From Budorcas taxicolor (taxonomy: Eukaryota > Chordata > Mammalia > Artiodactyla > Bovidae): a DNA stretch of 64,000 nucleotides. Shown here piece by piece: positions 21,857-34,022 of this stretch. Below the pieces are notes generated by a model that was not told where the DNA came from, ran no database searches, and saw only the letters and a list, made by a program, of their open reading frames with translations. The stretch lies in assembly GCF_023091745.1 (NCBI RefSeq), contig NC_068920.1, positions 6,386,001-6,450,000 of the forward strand, read 5' to 3'. A program made the translations under genes and the position numbers. The number at the start of each line of letters is the position of its first letter. The stretch's first letter is position 1.

Positions 21857-22671
21857 ATGGATCTTGGGGTGCCTTTGAGTCTCCCCAGGGGAGTCAGGCC
21901 TCGTCTCGAGTGGGGGCATGCACGTACGCTTTCCTACCGAGCTGTAGCAGTAGTGTCACGCTTCCTGGCACGTGGATCAAGGGACCTGTGGCTTTCCCTC
22001 GAGGCTTTCCCTTGAGGCTTTCCCACGAGGCTTTCCCACAGGGCTGTGCCACGTGCCACCTTGGTGTGAGTGAATCCTCGGTGTGAAAGATGAGCCGGTG
22101 AAGTGAAAAGAGGTTCCTCTGGAATGGACTGAGACATCTGGGGGACTCTTGGAATGGTGGCACGACCCTGGACTTCCTCTCGCCATTCTTGTTGAGAGGG
22201 CCTCCTCTTGAGATGCGACGGGAACGCCGGGAACTCTTTCCCGACGAAGAAGTGTAAGGATCCCTCATCTCGAGCTACGAGGCGGAAACGGGGCTCCTCT
22301 GGATGTGGCGGGACCCTCGTGTTTCCTCTCGAGTGGAGACGGGTATGTCGGGGAACTTCTTGATTTGCACCATGGGTGTGAAGGACCCTTTCGAAGTTCC
22401 AGAGGTGAGGTGTGATCAGGCTCGAGATGCCTCAGCGGAAATGGGCCTCATCTCGCCTGGAGGGGAGAACCTCCTGGATTTTCTCGAGTTGCGGCAGGTC
22501 TTCTCAAGTTACGACGGGGACCTCAGGGACCCGCTCTGGTGGCCTCAGGAAAGGCCAGTCCCCATGCGAGTTGCTAGGGGCCATCTCGGGATTCCTCTCC
22601 CGTCCATGCAGAGGCCTAAGACCTTGTGTGGAGTCAGGGCCGGACCCTGAAGATTCCTCTCCAGCGTTGCC
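21857..22671 (+). repeat. Mosaic monomer at the HOR-I/HOR-II boundary
   Basis: The front and middle follow HOR-I type 6 (GGGGTGCCTTTGAGTC, GTGAGTGAATCC, GTGAAGTGAAAAGAGG). The 13-bp block array, about 21,985-22,055, is instead like those near 42,285 and 49,565 (GGCTTTCCCTTGAGG). From about 22,150 it follows the monomers at 36,468 and 49,430: AGTGTAAGGATCC in place of AGGGAAAGGATCC, and one base missing in GATGTGGCGGGACC. Confidence 0.65.
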
Positions 22672-24300
22672 ATGGATCTTGGGGTGCTTCTGAGTCTCCC
22701 CAGGAGAGTCAGGCCTCGTCTCCACTGGGGGCATGCACGTGCGCTTTCCTCCCGAGCTGCAGCAGTAATGTCACGCTTGTTGTCACGTGGATCAAGCGAT
22801 CTGTGGCTTTCCTTCGAGGGTTTACCACGAGGCTTTCCCACAGGGCTCTGCCACGTGCCACCTTGGTGTAAGTCGATCATCGGCGTGAGAGGCCACCCGT
22901 GAATGGAAAAGAGGTTCCTCTGGAATGGACTGAGACATCTGGGGCTCTTGGAAAGGTGGTATGACCTTGGAGTTCCTCTCGCCGTTCCTGTTGACTGAGC
23001 CTCCTCTTGAGATGCGATGGGATCGCCGGGAAATCTTTCCCGACGAAGCAGGGAAAGGATCCCTCATCTCGAGCTACGAGGCGGAAACGGGGCGCCTCTG
23101 GATGTGGGCGGGACCCTCGTGTTTCCTCTCGAGTGGAGACGGGTATGTCGGGGAACTTCCTGATTTGCACCAAGGGTGTGAAGGACCCTTTCGAAGTTCC
23201 ACAGGTGAGGTGTGATCAGCCTCGAGACACCTCAGCGGAAATGGGCCTCATCTCGCCTGGAGGGAAGAACCTCCTGGATTTTCTCGAGTTGCGGCAGGTC
23301 TTCTCGAGTTACGACGGGGACCTCAGGGACCCGCTCTGGTGGCCTCAGGAAAGCCCAGTCCCCATGCGAGGTGCTAGGGGCCCTCTCGGGATTCCTCTCC
23401 CATCCATGCCCGGGCCTAAGACCTTGTGTGGAGTCGGGGCCGGAACCTGAGGATTCCTCTCCAGTGTTGCCATGGATCTTGGGGTGCTTCTGAGTCTCCC
23501 CAGGGGAGTCAGGCCTCGTCTCGAGTGGGGGCATGCACGTGTGCTTTCCTCCCGAGCTGGAGCAGTAGTGTCACGCTTCCTGTCACGTGGATGAAGGGAT
23601 CTGTGGCTTTCCCTCGAGGCTTTCCCTCGAGGCTTTCCCTCGAGGCTTTCCCACGAGGCTTTCCCACAGGGCTGTGCCACGTGCCACCTTGGTGTGAGTC
23701 GATCCTCGGCGTGAAAGACGAGCCGGTGAAGGGAAAAGAGGTTACTCTGGAATGGACTGAGACATCTGGGGGACTCTTGGAATGGTGGCACGACCCTGAA
23801 GTTCCTCTCGAAGTTCCTGTTGCGAGGGCCTCCTTTTGAGATGCGACGGGAACGCCGGGAATTCTTTCCCGACGAAGCAGGGAAAGGATCTCTCACCTCG
23901 AGCTACGAGGCGGAAACAGGGCTCCTCTGGATGTGGGCGGGACCCACGTTTTTCCTCTCGAGTGGAGAAGGGTATGTCAGGGAACTTCTTGAGTTGCACC
24001 AAGGGTGTGAAGGACCCTTTCGACGTTCCAGAGGTGAGGTGTGATCAGCCTCGAGAGGCCTCAGCGGAAATGGGCCTCATCTCGCCTGGAGGGGAGAACC
24101 TCCTGGATTTTCTCGAGTTGCGGCAGGTCTTCTGGAGTTACGACGGGGACCTCAGGGACCCGCTCTGGTGGCCTCAGGAAAGCCCAGTCCCCATGCGAGG
24201 TGCTACGGGCCCTCTCGGGATTCCTCTCCCGTCCATGCAGAGGCCTAAGACCTTGTGTGGAGTCAGGGCCGGACCCTGAAGATTCCTCTCCAGCGTTGCC
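22672..24300 (+). repeat. Two monomers leading into HOR-II (types P and Q)
   Basis: Starts at 22,672 (P, 800 bp) and 23,472 (Q, 829 bp). P is marked by CTCCACTGGGGG, CTTCGAGGGTTTACCACG, GAGAGGCCACCCGTG and a 3-bp loss (CTGGGGCTCTTGG). Q is the longest monomer made purely by 13-bp block number, with five blocks. A related pair recurs at 34,839 and 36,468-37,283, but not as an exact unit. Confidence 0.75.
23607..23671 (+). repeat. 13-bp block array, five copies (longest)
   Basis: Three CTTTCCCTCGAGG units followed by the ACGAGG and ACAGGG units, 65 bp in all. The host monomer is 829 bp, 13 more than the 816 class. Confidence 0.9.
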
Positions 24301-27300
24301 ATGGATCTTGGGGTGCTTCTGAGTCTCCCCAGGAGAGTCAGGACTCGTCTCCACTGGGGGCATGCACGTGCGCTTTCCTCCCGAGCTGCAGCAGTAGTGT
24401 CACGCTTCTTGTCACGTGGATCAAGGGATCTGTGGCTTTCCTTCGAGGGTTTACCACGAGGCTTTCCCACAGGGCTCTGCCACGTGCCACCTTGGTGTAA
24501 GTCGATCATCGGCGTGAGAGGCCACCCGTGAATGGAAAAGAGGTTCCTCTGGAATGGACTGAGACATCTGGGGCTCTTGGAATGGTGGCATGACCCTGGA
24601 GTTCCTCTCGCCGTTCCTGTTGACTGAGCCTCCTCTTGAGATGCGATGGGATCGCCGGGAAATCTTTCCCGACGAAGCAGGGAAAGGATCCCTCATCTCG
24701 AGCTACGAGGCGGAAATGGGGCTCCTCTTGATGTGGGCGGAACCCTCATATTTCCTCTCGAGTGGAGACGGCATTTCGGGGAACTTCTTGAGTTGCGCCA
24801 AGGCTGAGAAGTACCCTTTCGAAGTTCCAGAGGTGAGGTGTGATTAGGCTCGAGACGCCGCAGCGGAAATGGGCCTCATCTCGCCTGGAGGGGAGAACCC
24901 ACTGGATTTTCTCGATTTGCGGCGGGTCTTCTCGAGTTACGACGGGGACCTCAAGGACCCGCTCTGGTGGCCTCAGGAAAGTCCAGTCACCATGCGAGTT
25001 GTTAGGGTCCACCTCGGGGTTCCTCTCCCGTCGATGCCAGGGCCTAGGACCTTGTGTGGAGTCGGGGCCGGAACCTGAGGATTCCTCTCCAGTGTTGACA
25101 TGGATCTTGGGGTGCTTCTGAGTCTCCCCAGGGGAGTCAGGCCTCGTCTCGAGTGGGGGCATGCACGTGCGCTTTCCTCCCGAGCTTCAGCAGTAGTGTC
25201 ACGCTTCCTGGCACGTGGATTAAGGGATCTGTGGCTTTCCCTCGAGGCTTTCCCTCGAGGCTTTGCCACGAGGCTTTCCCACAGGGCTGTGTCACGTGCC
25301 ACCTTGGTGTGAGTCGATCCTCGGCGTGAAAGACTAGCCGGTGAAGGGAAAAGAGGTTCCTCTGGAATGGACTGAGACATCTGGGGGACTCTTGGAATGG
25401 TGGCACGACCCTGGAGTTCCTTTCGCTGTTCCTGTTGAGACGGCCTGCTCTTGAGATGCGACGGGAACGCTGGGAATTCTTTCCCGACGAAGCAGGGAAA
25501 GGATCCCTCAACTCGAGCTACGAGGCGGAAACGGGGCTCCTCTGGATGGGGGCGGGACCCACGTGTTTCCTCTCGAGGGAAGACCGGTATGTCGCGGAAC
25601 ATCTTGAGTTGCATCAAGGGTGTGAAGGACCCTTTTGAAGGTCCAGAGGGGACGTGTGATTACCCTCGAGACGCCTCAGCGGAAATGAGCCTCATCTCGC
25701 CTGGAGGGGAGAACCTCCTGGATTTTCTCGAGTTGCGGCAGGTCTTCTCGATTTACGACGGGGACCTCAGGGACCCGCTCTGGTGGCCTCAGGAAAGGCC
25801 AGTCCCCATGCGAGTTACTAGGGGCCATCTCGGGATTCCTCTCCCGTTGATGCTGCGTCCTAAGACCTTGTGTGAGTCGGGGCCGGAACCTGAGGATTCC
25901 TCTCCAGTGTTGACATAGATCTTGGGGTGCCACTGAGTCTCCCCAGGGGAGTCAGGCCTCGTCTCGAGTGGGGGCATGCACGTGCGCTTTCCTCCCGAGC
26001 TGCAGCAGTAGTGTCACGCTTCCTGGCACATGGATCAAGGGATCTGTGGCTTTCCCTCGAGGCTTTCCCTCGAGGCTTTCCCACGAGGCTTTCCCACAGG
26101 GCTGTGCCACGTGCCACCTTGGTGTGAGTCGATCCTCGGCGTGAAAGACGAGCCGGTGAAGGGAAAAGAGGTTCCTCTGGAATGGACTGAGACATCTGGG
26201 GGACTCTTGGAATGGTGGCACGACCCTGGAGTTCCTCTCGCCGTTCCTGTTGAGAGGGCCTCCTCTTGTGATGCGACGGGAAGGCCGGGAATTTGTTCCC
26301 AACAAAGCAGGGAAAGGATCCCTCATCTCGAGCTACGAGGCGGAAACGGGGCTCCTCTGGATGTGGGCGGGACCCTCGTGTTTCCTCTCGAATGGAGACG
26401 GGTATGTCGTGGAACTTCTTGAGTTGCATCAAGGGTGTGAAGAACCCTTTCGACGTTCCAGAGGTGAGGTGTGATAAGCCTCGAGACACCGCAGCGGAAA
26501 TGGGCCTCATCTCGCCTGGCGGGGAAAACCTCCTGGAATTTCTCGAGTTGCGGCAGGTCTTCTCGAGTTACGTTGGGGACCTCAGAGACCCGCTCTGGTG
26601 GCCTCAGGAAAGGCTAGTCCCCATGCGAGTTGCTAGGGGCCATCTCGGGATTCCTCTCCCGTCGAGGCTGGGGCGTAAGGCCTTGTGTGGAGTCGGGGCC
26701 GGAAGCTGAGGATTCCTCTCCAGTGTTGACATGGATCTTGGCGTGCCTAGGAGTCTCCCGAGGGGAGTCAGGCCTCATCTGGAGTGGGGCATGCCCTTGC
26801 GCTTTCCTCCCGAGCTACAGCAGTAGTGTCACGCTTCCTGGCACGTGGATCAAGGGATCTGTGGCTTTCCCTCGAGGCTTTCCCTCGAGGCTTTCCCATG
26901 AGGCTTTCCCACAGGGCTGTGCCACGTGCCACCTTGGTGTGAGTCGATCCTCCGGGTGAAAGACGAGCCGGTGAAGGGAAAAAAGGTTCCTCTGGAATGG
27001 ACTGAGACATCTGGGGGACTCTTGGAATGGTGGCACGACCCTGGAGTTCCTCTCGCCGTTCCTGTTGAGAGGGCCTCCTCTTGTGATGCGACGGGAACGC
27101 TGGGAATACTTTCCCGACGAAGCAGGGAAGGGATCCCTCATCTGGAGCTACGAATCGGAAACGGGGCTCCTCTGGATGTGGGCGGGACCCTCGTGTTTCC
27201 TCTCGATTGTAGACAGGTATGTCTGGGAACTTCTTGAGTTGCACCAAGGCTGTAAAGGCCCCTTTCGAACCTCGTGAGGTGAGGTGTGATTAGCCTCGAG

Positions 27301-29161
27301 ACGCCTCAGCGGAAATGGGCCTCATCTCGCCTGGAGGGGAGAACCTCCTGGATTTTCTCGAGTTGCGGCAGCTCTTCTCGAGTTACGACGGGGACCTCAG
27401 GGACCCGATCTGCTGGACTCAGGAAAGGCCAGTCCCCTTGCGAGTTGCTAGAGGCCATCTCGGGATTCCTCTCCCGTCGATGCCGGGGACTAAGACCATG
27501 TGTGGAGTCGGGGCTGGAACCTGAGGATTCCTTTCCCATGTTGACATGGATCTTGGGGTGCCTCTGAGTCTCGCCAGGGGAGTCAGGCCTCGTCTCGTGT
27601 GAGGGCATGCACGTACGCTTTCCTCCCGAGCTGCAGCAGTAGTGTCACGCTTCATGTCACGTGGATCAAGGGATCTGTGGCTTTCCCTCGAGGGTTTCCC
27701 TCGAGGCTTTCCCACAGGGCTGTGCCACGTGCCACCTTGATGTGAGTCAATCCTCGGCGTGAAAGACGAGCGGGTGAAGGGAAAAGAGGTTCCTCTGGAA
27801 TGGACTGAGACATCTGGGGGACTCTTGGAATGATGGCACGACCCTGGAGTTCCTCTCGCCGTTCCTATTGAGAAGGCCTCCTCTTGAGATGCGACGGGAA
27901 CGCTGGGAATTCTTTCCCGTCGAAGCAGGGAGAGCATCCCTCATCTGGAGCTACGAGTAGGAAACGGGGCTCCTCTGGATGTGGGCGGGACCCTCGTGTT
28001 TCCTCTCGAGTGGAGACGGGTATGTCGGGGAACTTCTTGAGTTGCACCAAGGCTGTAAAGGCCCCTTTCGAACTTCGAGAGGTGAGGTGTGATTAGCCTC
28101 GAGACGCCTCAGCGGAAATGGGCCTCATCTCACCTGACGGGGAAAACCTCCTGGATTTTCTCGAGTTGCGACAGGTCTTCTCGAGTACGACGGGGTCCTC
28201 AGGGACCCGCTCTGATGGCCTCAGGAAAGGCCAATCCCCATGTGAGTTGCTAGGGGCCATCTCGGGATTCCTCTCCCGTCGATCCCGGGGCGTAAGACCT
28301 TGTGTGGAGTCGGGGCCGGAACCTGAGGATTCCTCTCCAGTGTTGATAAGGATCTTGGGGTGCCTAGGAGTCTCCCGAGGGGAGTCAGGCCTCATCTGGA
28401 GTGGGGCATGCACGTGCGGTTTCCTCCCGAGCTACAGCAGTAGTGTCACGCTTCCTGGCACGTGGATCAAGGGATCTGTGGCTTTCCCTCGAGGCTTTGC
28501 CTCGAGGCTTTCCCACGAGGCTTTCCCACAGGGCTGTGCCACGTGCCACCTTGGTGTGAGTCGATCCTCGGCGTGATAGACGAGCCGGTGAAGGGAAAAG
28601 TGATTCCTATGAAAGGACTGAGATATCTGGGGGACTCTGGGAATGGTGGCACGACCCTGGAGGTCCTCTCGCCGTTCCTGTTGAGAGGGCCTCCTCTTGA
28701 GATGCGATGGGAACGCCGGGAATTCTTTCCGGAAGAAGCAGGGAAATGATCCCTCATCTCGAGCTACGAGGGGGAAACGGGGCTCCTCTGGATATGGGCG
28801 GGACCCTCATGTTTCCTCTCGAGTGGAGACGGGTATTTCGGGAAACTTCTTGAGTTGCCCCAAGGCTGTGAAGTACCCTTTCCAAGTTCCAGAGGTGAGG
28901 TGTGATTAGCCTCGAGACGCCGCAGCGGAAATGGGCCTCATCTCGCCTGGAGGGTAGAACCTCCTGGATTTTCTCGAGTTGCGGCAGGTCTTCTGGAGTT
29001 ACGACGGGGACCTCAGGGACCCGCTCTTGTGGCCTCAGGAAAGCCCAGTCCCCATGCGAGGTGCTACGGGCCCTCTCGGGATTCCTCTCCCGTCCATGCA
29101 GAGGCCTAAGACCTTGTGTGGAGTCAGGGCCGGACCCTGAAGATTCCTCTCCAGCGTTGCC
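24301..29161 (+). repeat. HOR-II copy 1, six monomers (4,861 bp)
   Basis: Monomers start at 24,301 (P), 25,100 (R), 25,915 (S), 26,731 (T), 27,546 (U) and 28,348 (V), with lengths 799, 815, 816, 815, 802 and 814. S has ATAGATCTTGG in place of the ATG and V has ATAAGGATCTT, so S and V are easy to follow. Private variants include TTACGTTGGGG near 26,570 and CTTGGCGTGCC near 26,739. Confidence 0.85.
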
Positions 29162-32100
29162 ATGGATCTTGGGGTGCTTCTGAGTCTCCCCAGGAGAGTC
29201 AGGCCTCGTCTCCACTGGGGGCATGCACGTGCGCTTTCCTCCCGAGCTGCAGCAGTAGTGTCACGCTTCTTGTCACGTGGATCAAGGGATCTGTGGCTTT
29301 CCTTCGAGGGTTTACCACGAGGCTTTCCCACAGGGCTCTGCCACGTGCCACCTTGGTGTAAGTCGATCATCGGCGTGAGAGGCCACCCGTGAATGGAAAA
29401 GAGGTTCCTCTGGAATGGACTGAGACATCTGGGGCTCTTGGAATGGTGGCATGACCCTGGAGTTCCTCTCGCCGTTCCTGTTGACTGAGCCTCCTCTTGA
29501 GATGCGATGGGATCGCCGGGAAATCTTCCCCGACGAAGCAGGGAAAGGATCCCTCATCTCGAGCTACGAGGCGGAAATGGGGCTCCTCTTGATGTGGGCG
29601 GAACCCTCATATTTCCTCTCGAGTGGAGACGGCATTTCGGGGAACTTCTTGAGTTGCGCCAAGGCTGAGAAGTACCCTTTCGAAGTTCCAGAGGTGAGGT
29701 GTGATTAGGCTCGAGACACCGCAGCGGAAATGGGCCTCATCTCGCCTGGAGGGGAGAACCCACTGGATTTTCTCGATTTGCGGCGGGTCTTCTCGAGTTA
29801 CGACGGGGACCTCAAGGACCCGCTCTGGTGGCCTCAGGAAAGTCCAGTCACCATGCGAGTTGTTAGGGTCCACCTCGGGGTTCCTCTCCCGTCGATGCCA
29901 GGGCCTAGGACCTTGTGTGGAGTCGGGGCCGTAACCTGAGGATTCCTCTCCAGTGTTGACATGGATCTTGGGGTGCTTCTGAGTCTCCCCAGGGGAGTCA
30001 GGCCTCGTCTCGAGTGGGGGCATGCACGTGCGCTTTCCTCCCGAGCTTCAGCAGTAGTGTCACGCTTCCTGGCACGTGGATCAAGGGATCTGTGGCTTTC
30101 CCTCGAGGCTTTCCCTCGAGGCTTTGCCACGAGGCTTTCCCACAGGGCTGTGTCACGTGCCACCTTGGTGTGAGTCGATCCTCGGCGTGAAAGACTAGCC
30201 GGTGAAGGGAAAAGAGGTTCCTCTGGAATGGACTGAGACATCTGGGGGACTCTTGGAATGGTGGCACGACCCTGGAGTTCCTTTCGCTGTTCCTGTTGAG
30301 ACGGCCTGCTCTTGAGATGCGACGGGAACGCTGGGAATTCTTTCCCGACGAAGCAGGGAAAGGATCCCTCAACTCGAGCTACGAGGCGGAAACGGGGCTC
30401 CTCTGGATGGGGGCGGGACCCACGTGTTTCCTCTCGAGGGAAGACCGGTATGTCGCGGAACATCTTGAGTTGCATCAAGGGTGTGAAGGACCCTTTTGAA
30501 GGTCCAGAGGGGACGTGTGATTACCCTCGAGACGCCTCAGCGGAAATGAGCCTCATCTCGCCTGGAGGGGAGAACCTCCTGGATTTTCTCGAGTTGCGGC
30601 AGGTCATCTCGATTTACGACGGGGACCTCAGGGACCCGCTCTGGTGGCCTCAGGAAAGGCCAGTCCCCATGCGAGTTACTAGGGGCCATCTCGGGATTCC
30701 TCTCCCGTTGATGCTGCGTCCTAAGACCTTGTGTGAGTCGGGGCCGGAACCTGAGGATTCCTCTCCAGTGTTGACATAGATCTTGGGGTGCCACTGAGTC
30801 TCCCCAGGGGAGTCAGGCCTCGTCTCGAGTGGGGGCATGCACGTGCGCTTTCCTCCCGAGCTGCAGCAGTAGTGTCACGCTTCCTGGCACATGGATCAAG
30901 GGATCTGTGGCTTTCCCTCGAGGCTTTCCCTCGAGGCTTTCCCACGAGGCTTTCCCACAGGGCTGTGCCACGTGCCACCTTGGTGTGAGTCGATCCTCGG
31001 CGTGAAAGACGAGCCGGTGAAGGGAAAAGAGGTTCCTCTGGAATGGACTGAGACATCTGGGGGACTCTTGGAATGGTGGCACGACCCTGGAGTTCCTCTC
31101 GCCGTTCCTGTTGAGAGGGCCTCCTCTTGTGATGCGACGGGAAGGCCGGGAATTTGTTCCCAACAAAGCAGGGAAAGGATCCCTCATCTCGAGCTACGAG
31201 GCGGAAACGGGGCTCCTCTGGATGTGGGCGGGACCCTCGTGTTTCCTCTCGAATGGAGACGGGTATGTCGTGGAACTTCTTGAGTTGCATCAAGGGTGTG
31301 AAGAACCCTTTCGACGTTCCAGAGGTGAGGTGTGATAAGCCTCGAGACACCGCAGCGGAAATGGGCCTCATCTCGCCTGGCGGGGAAAAACTCCTGGAAT
31401 TTCTCGAGTTGCGGCAGGTCTTCTCGAGTTACGACGGGGACCTCAGAGACCCGCTCTGGTGGCCTCAGGAAAGGCTAGTCCCCATGCGAGTTGCTAGGGG
31501 CCATCTCGGGATTCCTCTCCCGTCGAGGCTGGGGCGTAAGGCCTTGTGTGGAGTCGGGGCCGGAAGCTGAGGATTCCTCTCCAGTGTTGACATGGATCTT
31601 GGGGTGCCTAGGAGTCTCCCGAGGGGAGTCAGGCCTCATCTGGAGTGGGGCATGCCCTTGCGCTTTCCTCCCGAGCTACAGCAGTAGTGTCACGCTTCCT
31701 GGCACGTGGATCAAGGGATCTGTGGCTTTCCCTCGAGGCTTTCCCTCGAGGCTTTCCCATGAGGCTTTCCCACAGGGCTGTGCCACGTGCCACCTTGGTG
31801 TGAGTTGATCCTCCGGGTGAAAGACGAGCCGTTGAAGGGAAAAAAGGTTCCTCTGGAATGGACTGAGACATCTGGGGGACTCTTGGAATGGTGGCACGAC
31901 CCTGGAGTTCCTCTCGCCGTTCCTGTTGAGAGGGCCTCCTCTTGTGATGCGACGGGAACGCTGGGAATACTTTCCCGACGAAGCAGGGAAGGGATCCCTC
32001 ATCTGGAGCTACGAATCGGAAACGGGGCTCCTCTGGATGTGGGCGGGACCCTCGTGTTTCCTCTCGATTGTAGACGGGTATTTCCGGGAACTTCTTGAGT

Positions 32101-34022
32101 TGCACCAAGGCTGTAAAGGCCCCTTTCGAACCTCGCGAGGTGAGGTGTGATTAGCCTCGAGACGCCTCAGCGGAAATGGGCCTCATCTCGCCTGGAGGGG
32201 AGAACCTCCTGGATTTTCTCGAGTTGCGGCAGCTCTTCTCGAGTTACGACGGGGACCTCAGGGACCCGATCTGCTGGACTCAGGAAAGGCCAGTCCCCTT
32301 GCGAGTTGCTAGAGGCCATCTCGGGATTCCTCTCCCGTCGATGCCGGGGACTAAGACCATGTGTGGAGTCGGGGCTGGAACCTGAGGATTCCTTTCCCAT
32401 GTTGACATGGATCTTGGGGTGCCTCTGAGTCTCGCCAGGGGAGTCAGGCCTCGTCTCGTGTGAGGGCATGCACGTACGCTTTCCTCCCGAGCTGCAGCAG
32501 TAGTGTCACGCTTCATGTCACGTGGATCAAGGGATCTGTGGCTTTCCCTCGAGGGTTTCCCTCGAGGCTTTCCCACAGGGCTGTGCCACGTGCCACCTTG
32601 ATGTGAGTCAATCCTCGGCGTGAAAGACGAGCCGGTGAAGGGAAAAGAGGTTCCTCTGGAATGGACTGAGACATCTGGGGGACTCTTGGAATGATGGCAC
32701 GACCCTGGAGTTCCTCTCGCCGTTCCTATTGAGAAGGCCTCCTCTTGAGATGCGACGGGAACGCTGGGAATTCTTTCCCGTCGAAGCAGGGAGAGCATCC
32801 CTCATCTGGAGCTACGAGTAGGAAACGGGGCTCCTCTGGATGTGGGCGGGACCCTCGTGTTTCCTCTCGAGTGGAGACGGGTATGTCGGGGAACTTCTTG
32901 AGTTGCACCAAGGCTGTAAAGGCCCCTTTCGAACTTCGAGAGGTGAGGTGTGATTAGCCTCGAGACGCCTCAGCGGAAATGGGCCTCATCTCACCTGACG
33001 GGGAAAACCTCCTGGATTTTCTCGAGTTGCGGCAGGTCTTCTCGAGTACGACGGGGTCCTCAGGGACCCGCTCTGATGGCCTCAGGAAAGGCCAATCCCC
33101 ATGTGAGTTGCTAGGGGCCATCTCGGGATTCCTCTCCCGTCGATCCCGGGGCGTAAGACCTTGTGTGGAGTCGGGGCCGGAACCTGAGGATTCCTCTCCA
33201 GTGTTGATAAGGATCTTGGGGTGCCTAGGAGTCTCCCGAGGGGAGTCAGGCCTCATCTGGAGTGGGGCATGCACGTGCGGTTTCCTCCCGAGCTACAGCA
33301 GTAGTGTCACGCTTCCTGGCACGTGGATCAAGGGATCTGTGGCTTTCCCTCGAGGCTTTGCCTCGAGGCTTTCCCACGAGGCTTTCCCACAGGGCTGTGC
33401 CACGTGCCACCTTGGTGTGAGTCGATCCTCGGCGTGATAGACGAGCCGGTGAAGGGAAAAGTGATTCCTATGAAAGGACTGAGATATCTGGGGGACTCTG
33501 GGAATGGTGGCACGACCCTGGAGGTCCTCTCGCCGTTCCTGTTGAGAGGGCCTCCTCTTGAGATGCGATGGGAACGCCGGGAATTCTTTCCGGAAGAAGC
33601 AGGGAAATGATCCCTCATCTCGAGCTACGAGGGGGAAACGGGGCTCCTCTGGATATGGGCGGGACCCTCATGTTTCCTCTCGAGTGGAGACGGGTATTTC
33701 GGGAAACTTCTTGAGTTGCCCCAAGGCTGTGAAGTACCCTTTCCAAGTTCCAGAGGTGAGGTGTGATTAGCCTCGAGACGCCGCAGCGGAAATGGGCCTC
33801 ATCTCGCCTGGAGGGTAGAAGCTACTGGATTTTCTCGAGTTGCGGCAGGTCTTCTCGAGTTACGACGGGGACCTCAGGGACCCGCTCTGGGGGCCTCAGG
33901 AAAGGGCAGTCCCCATGCGAGTTAATAGGGGCCATCTAGGGATTCCTCTCCCGTCGATGCCGGGGTCAAAAGCCTTGTGCGGAGTCAGGGCCGGAACCTG
34001 AGGATTCCTCTCCAGTGTTGAC
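29162..34022 (+). repeat. HOR-II copy 2, six monomers (4,861 bp)
   Basis: Monomers start at 29,162, 29,961, 30,776, 31,592, 32,407 and 33,209 (P R S T U V), each exactly +4,861 from the previous unit. Only scattered substitutions separate the two. It shares GGCCGTAACCTG near 29,930 and GGATCAAGGG in R with the third copy, not with the first. Confidence 0.85.

Larger units (their letters stand above)
17039..22671 (+). repeat. HOR-I copy d with types X and Y, ending in a mosaic monomer
   Basis: Monomers start at 17,039 (hybrid 1/2), 17,840 (X), 18,643 (Y), 19,447 (3), 20,251 (4), 21,054 (5) and 21,857 (6-like mosaic). The spacing between successive type-3 monomers rises from 5,644 to 6,448 bp because Y is present. 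Type 7 is missing: the unit runs out in the mosaic monomer, after which HOR-II-type monomers begin. Confidence 0.8.
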
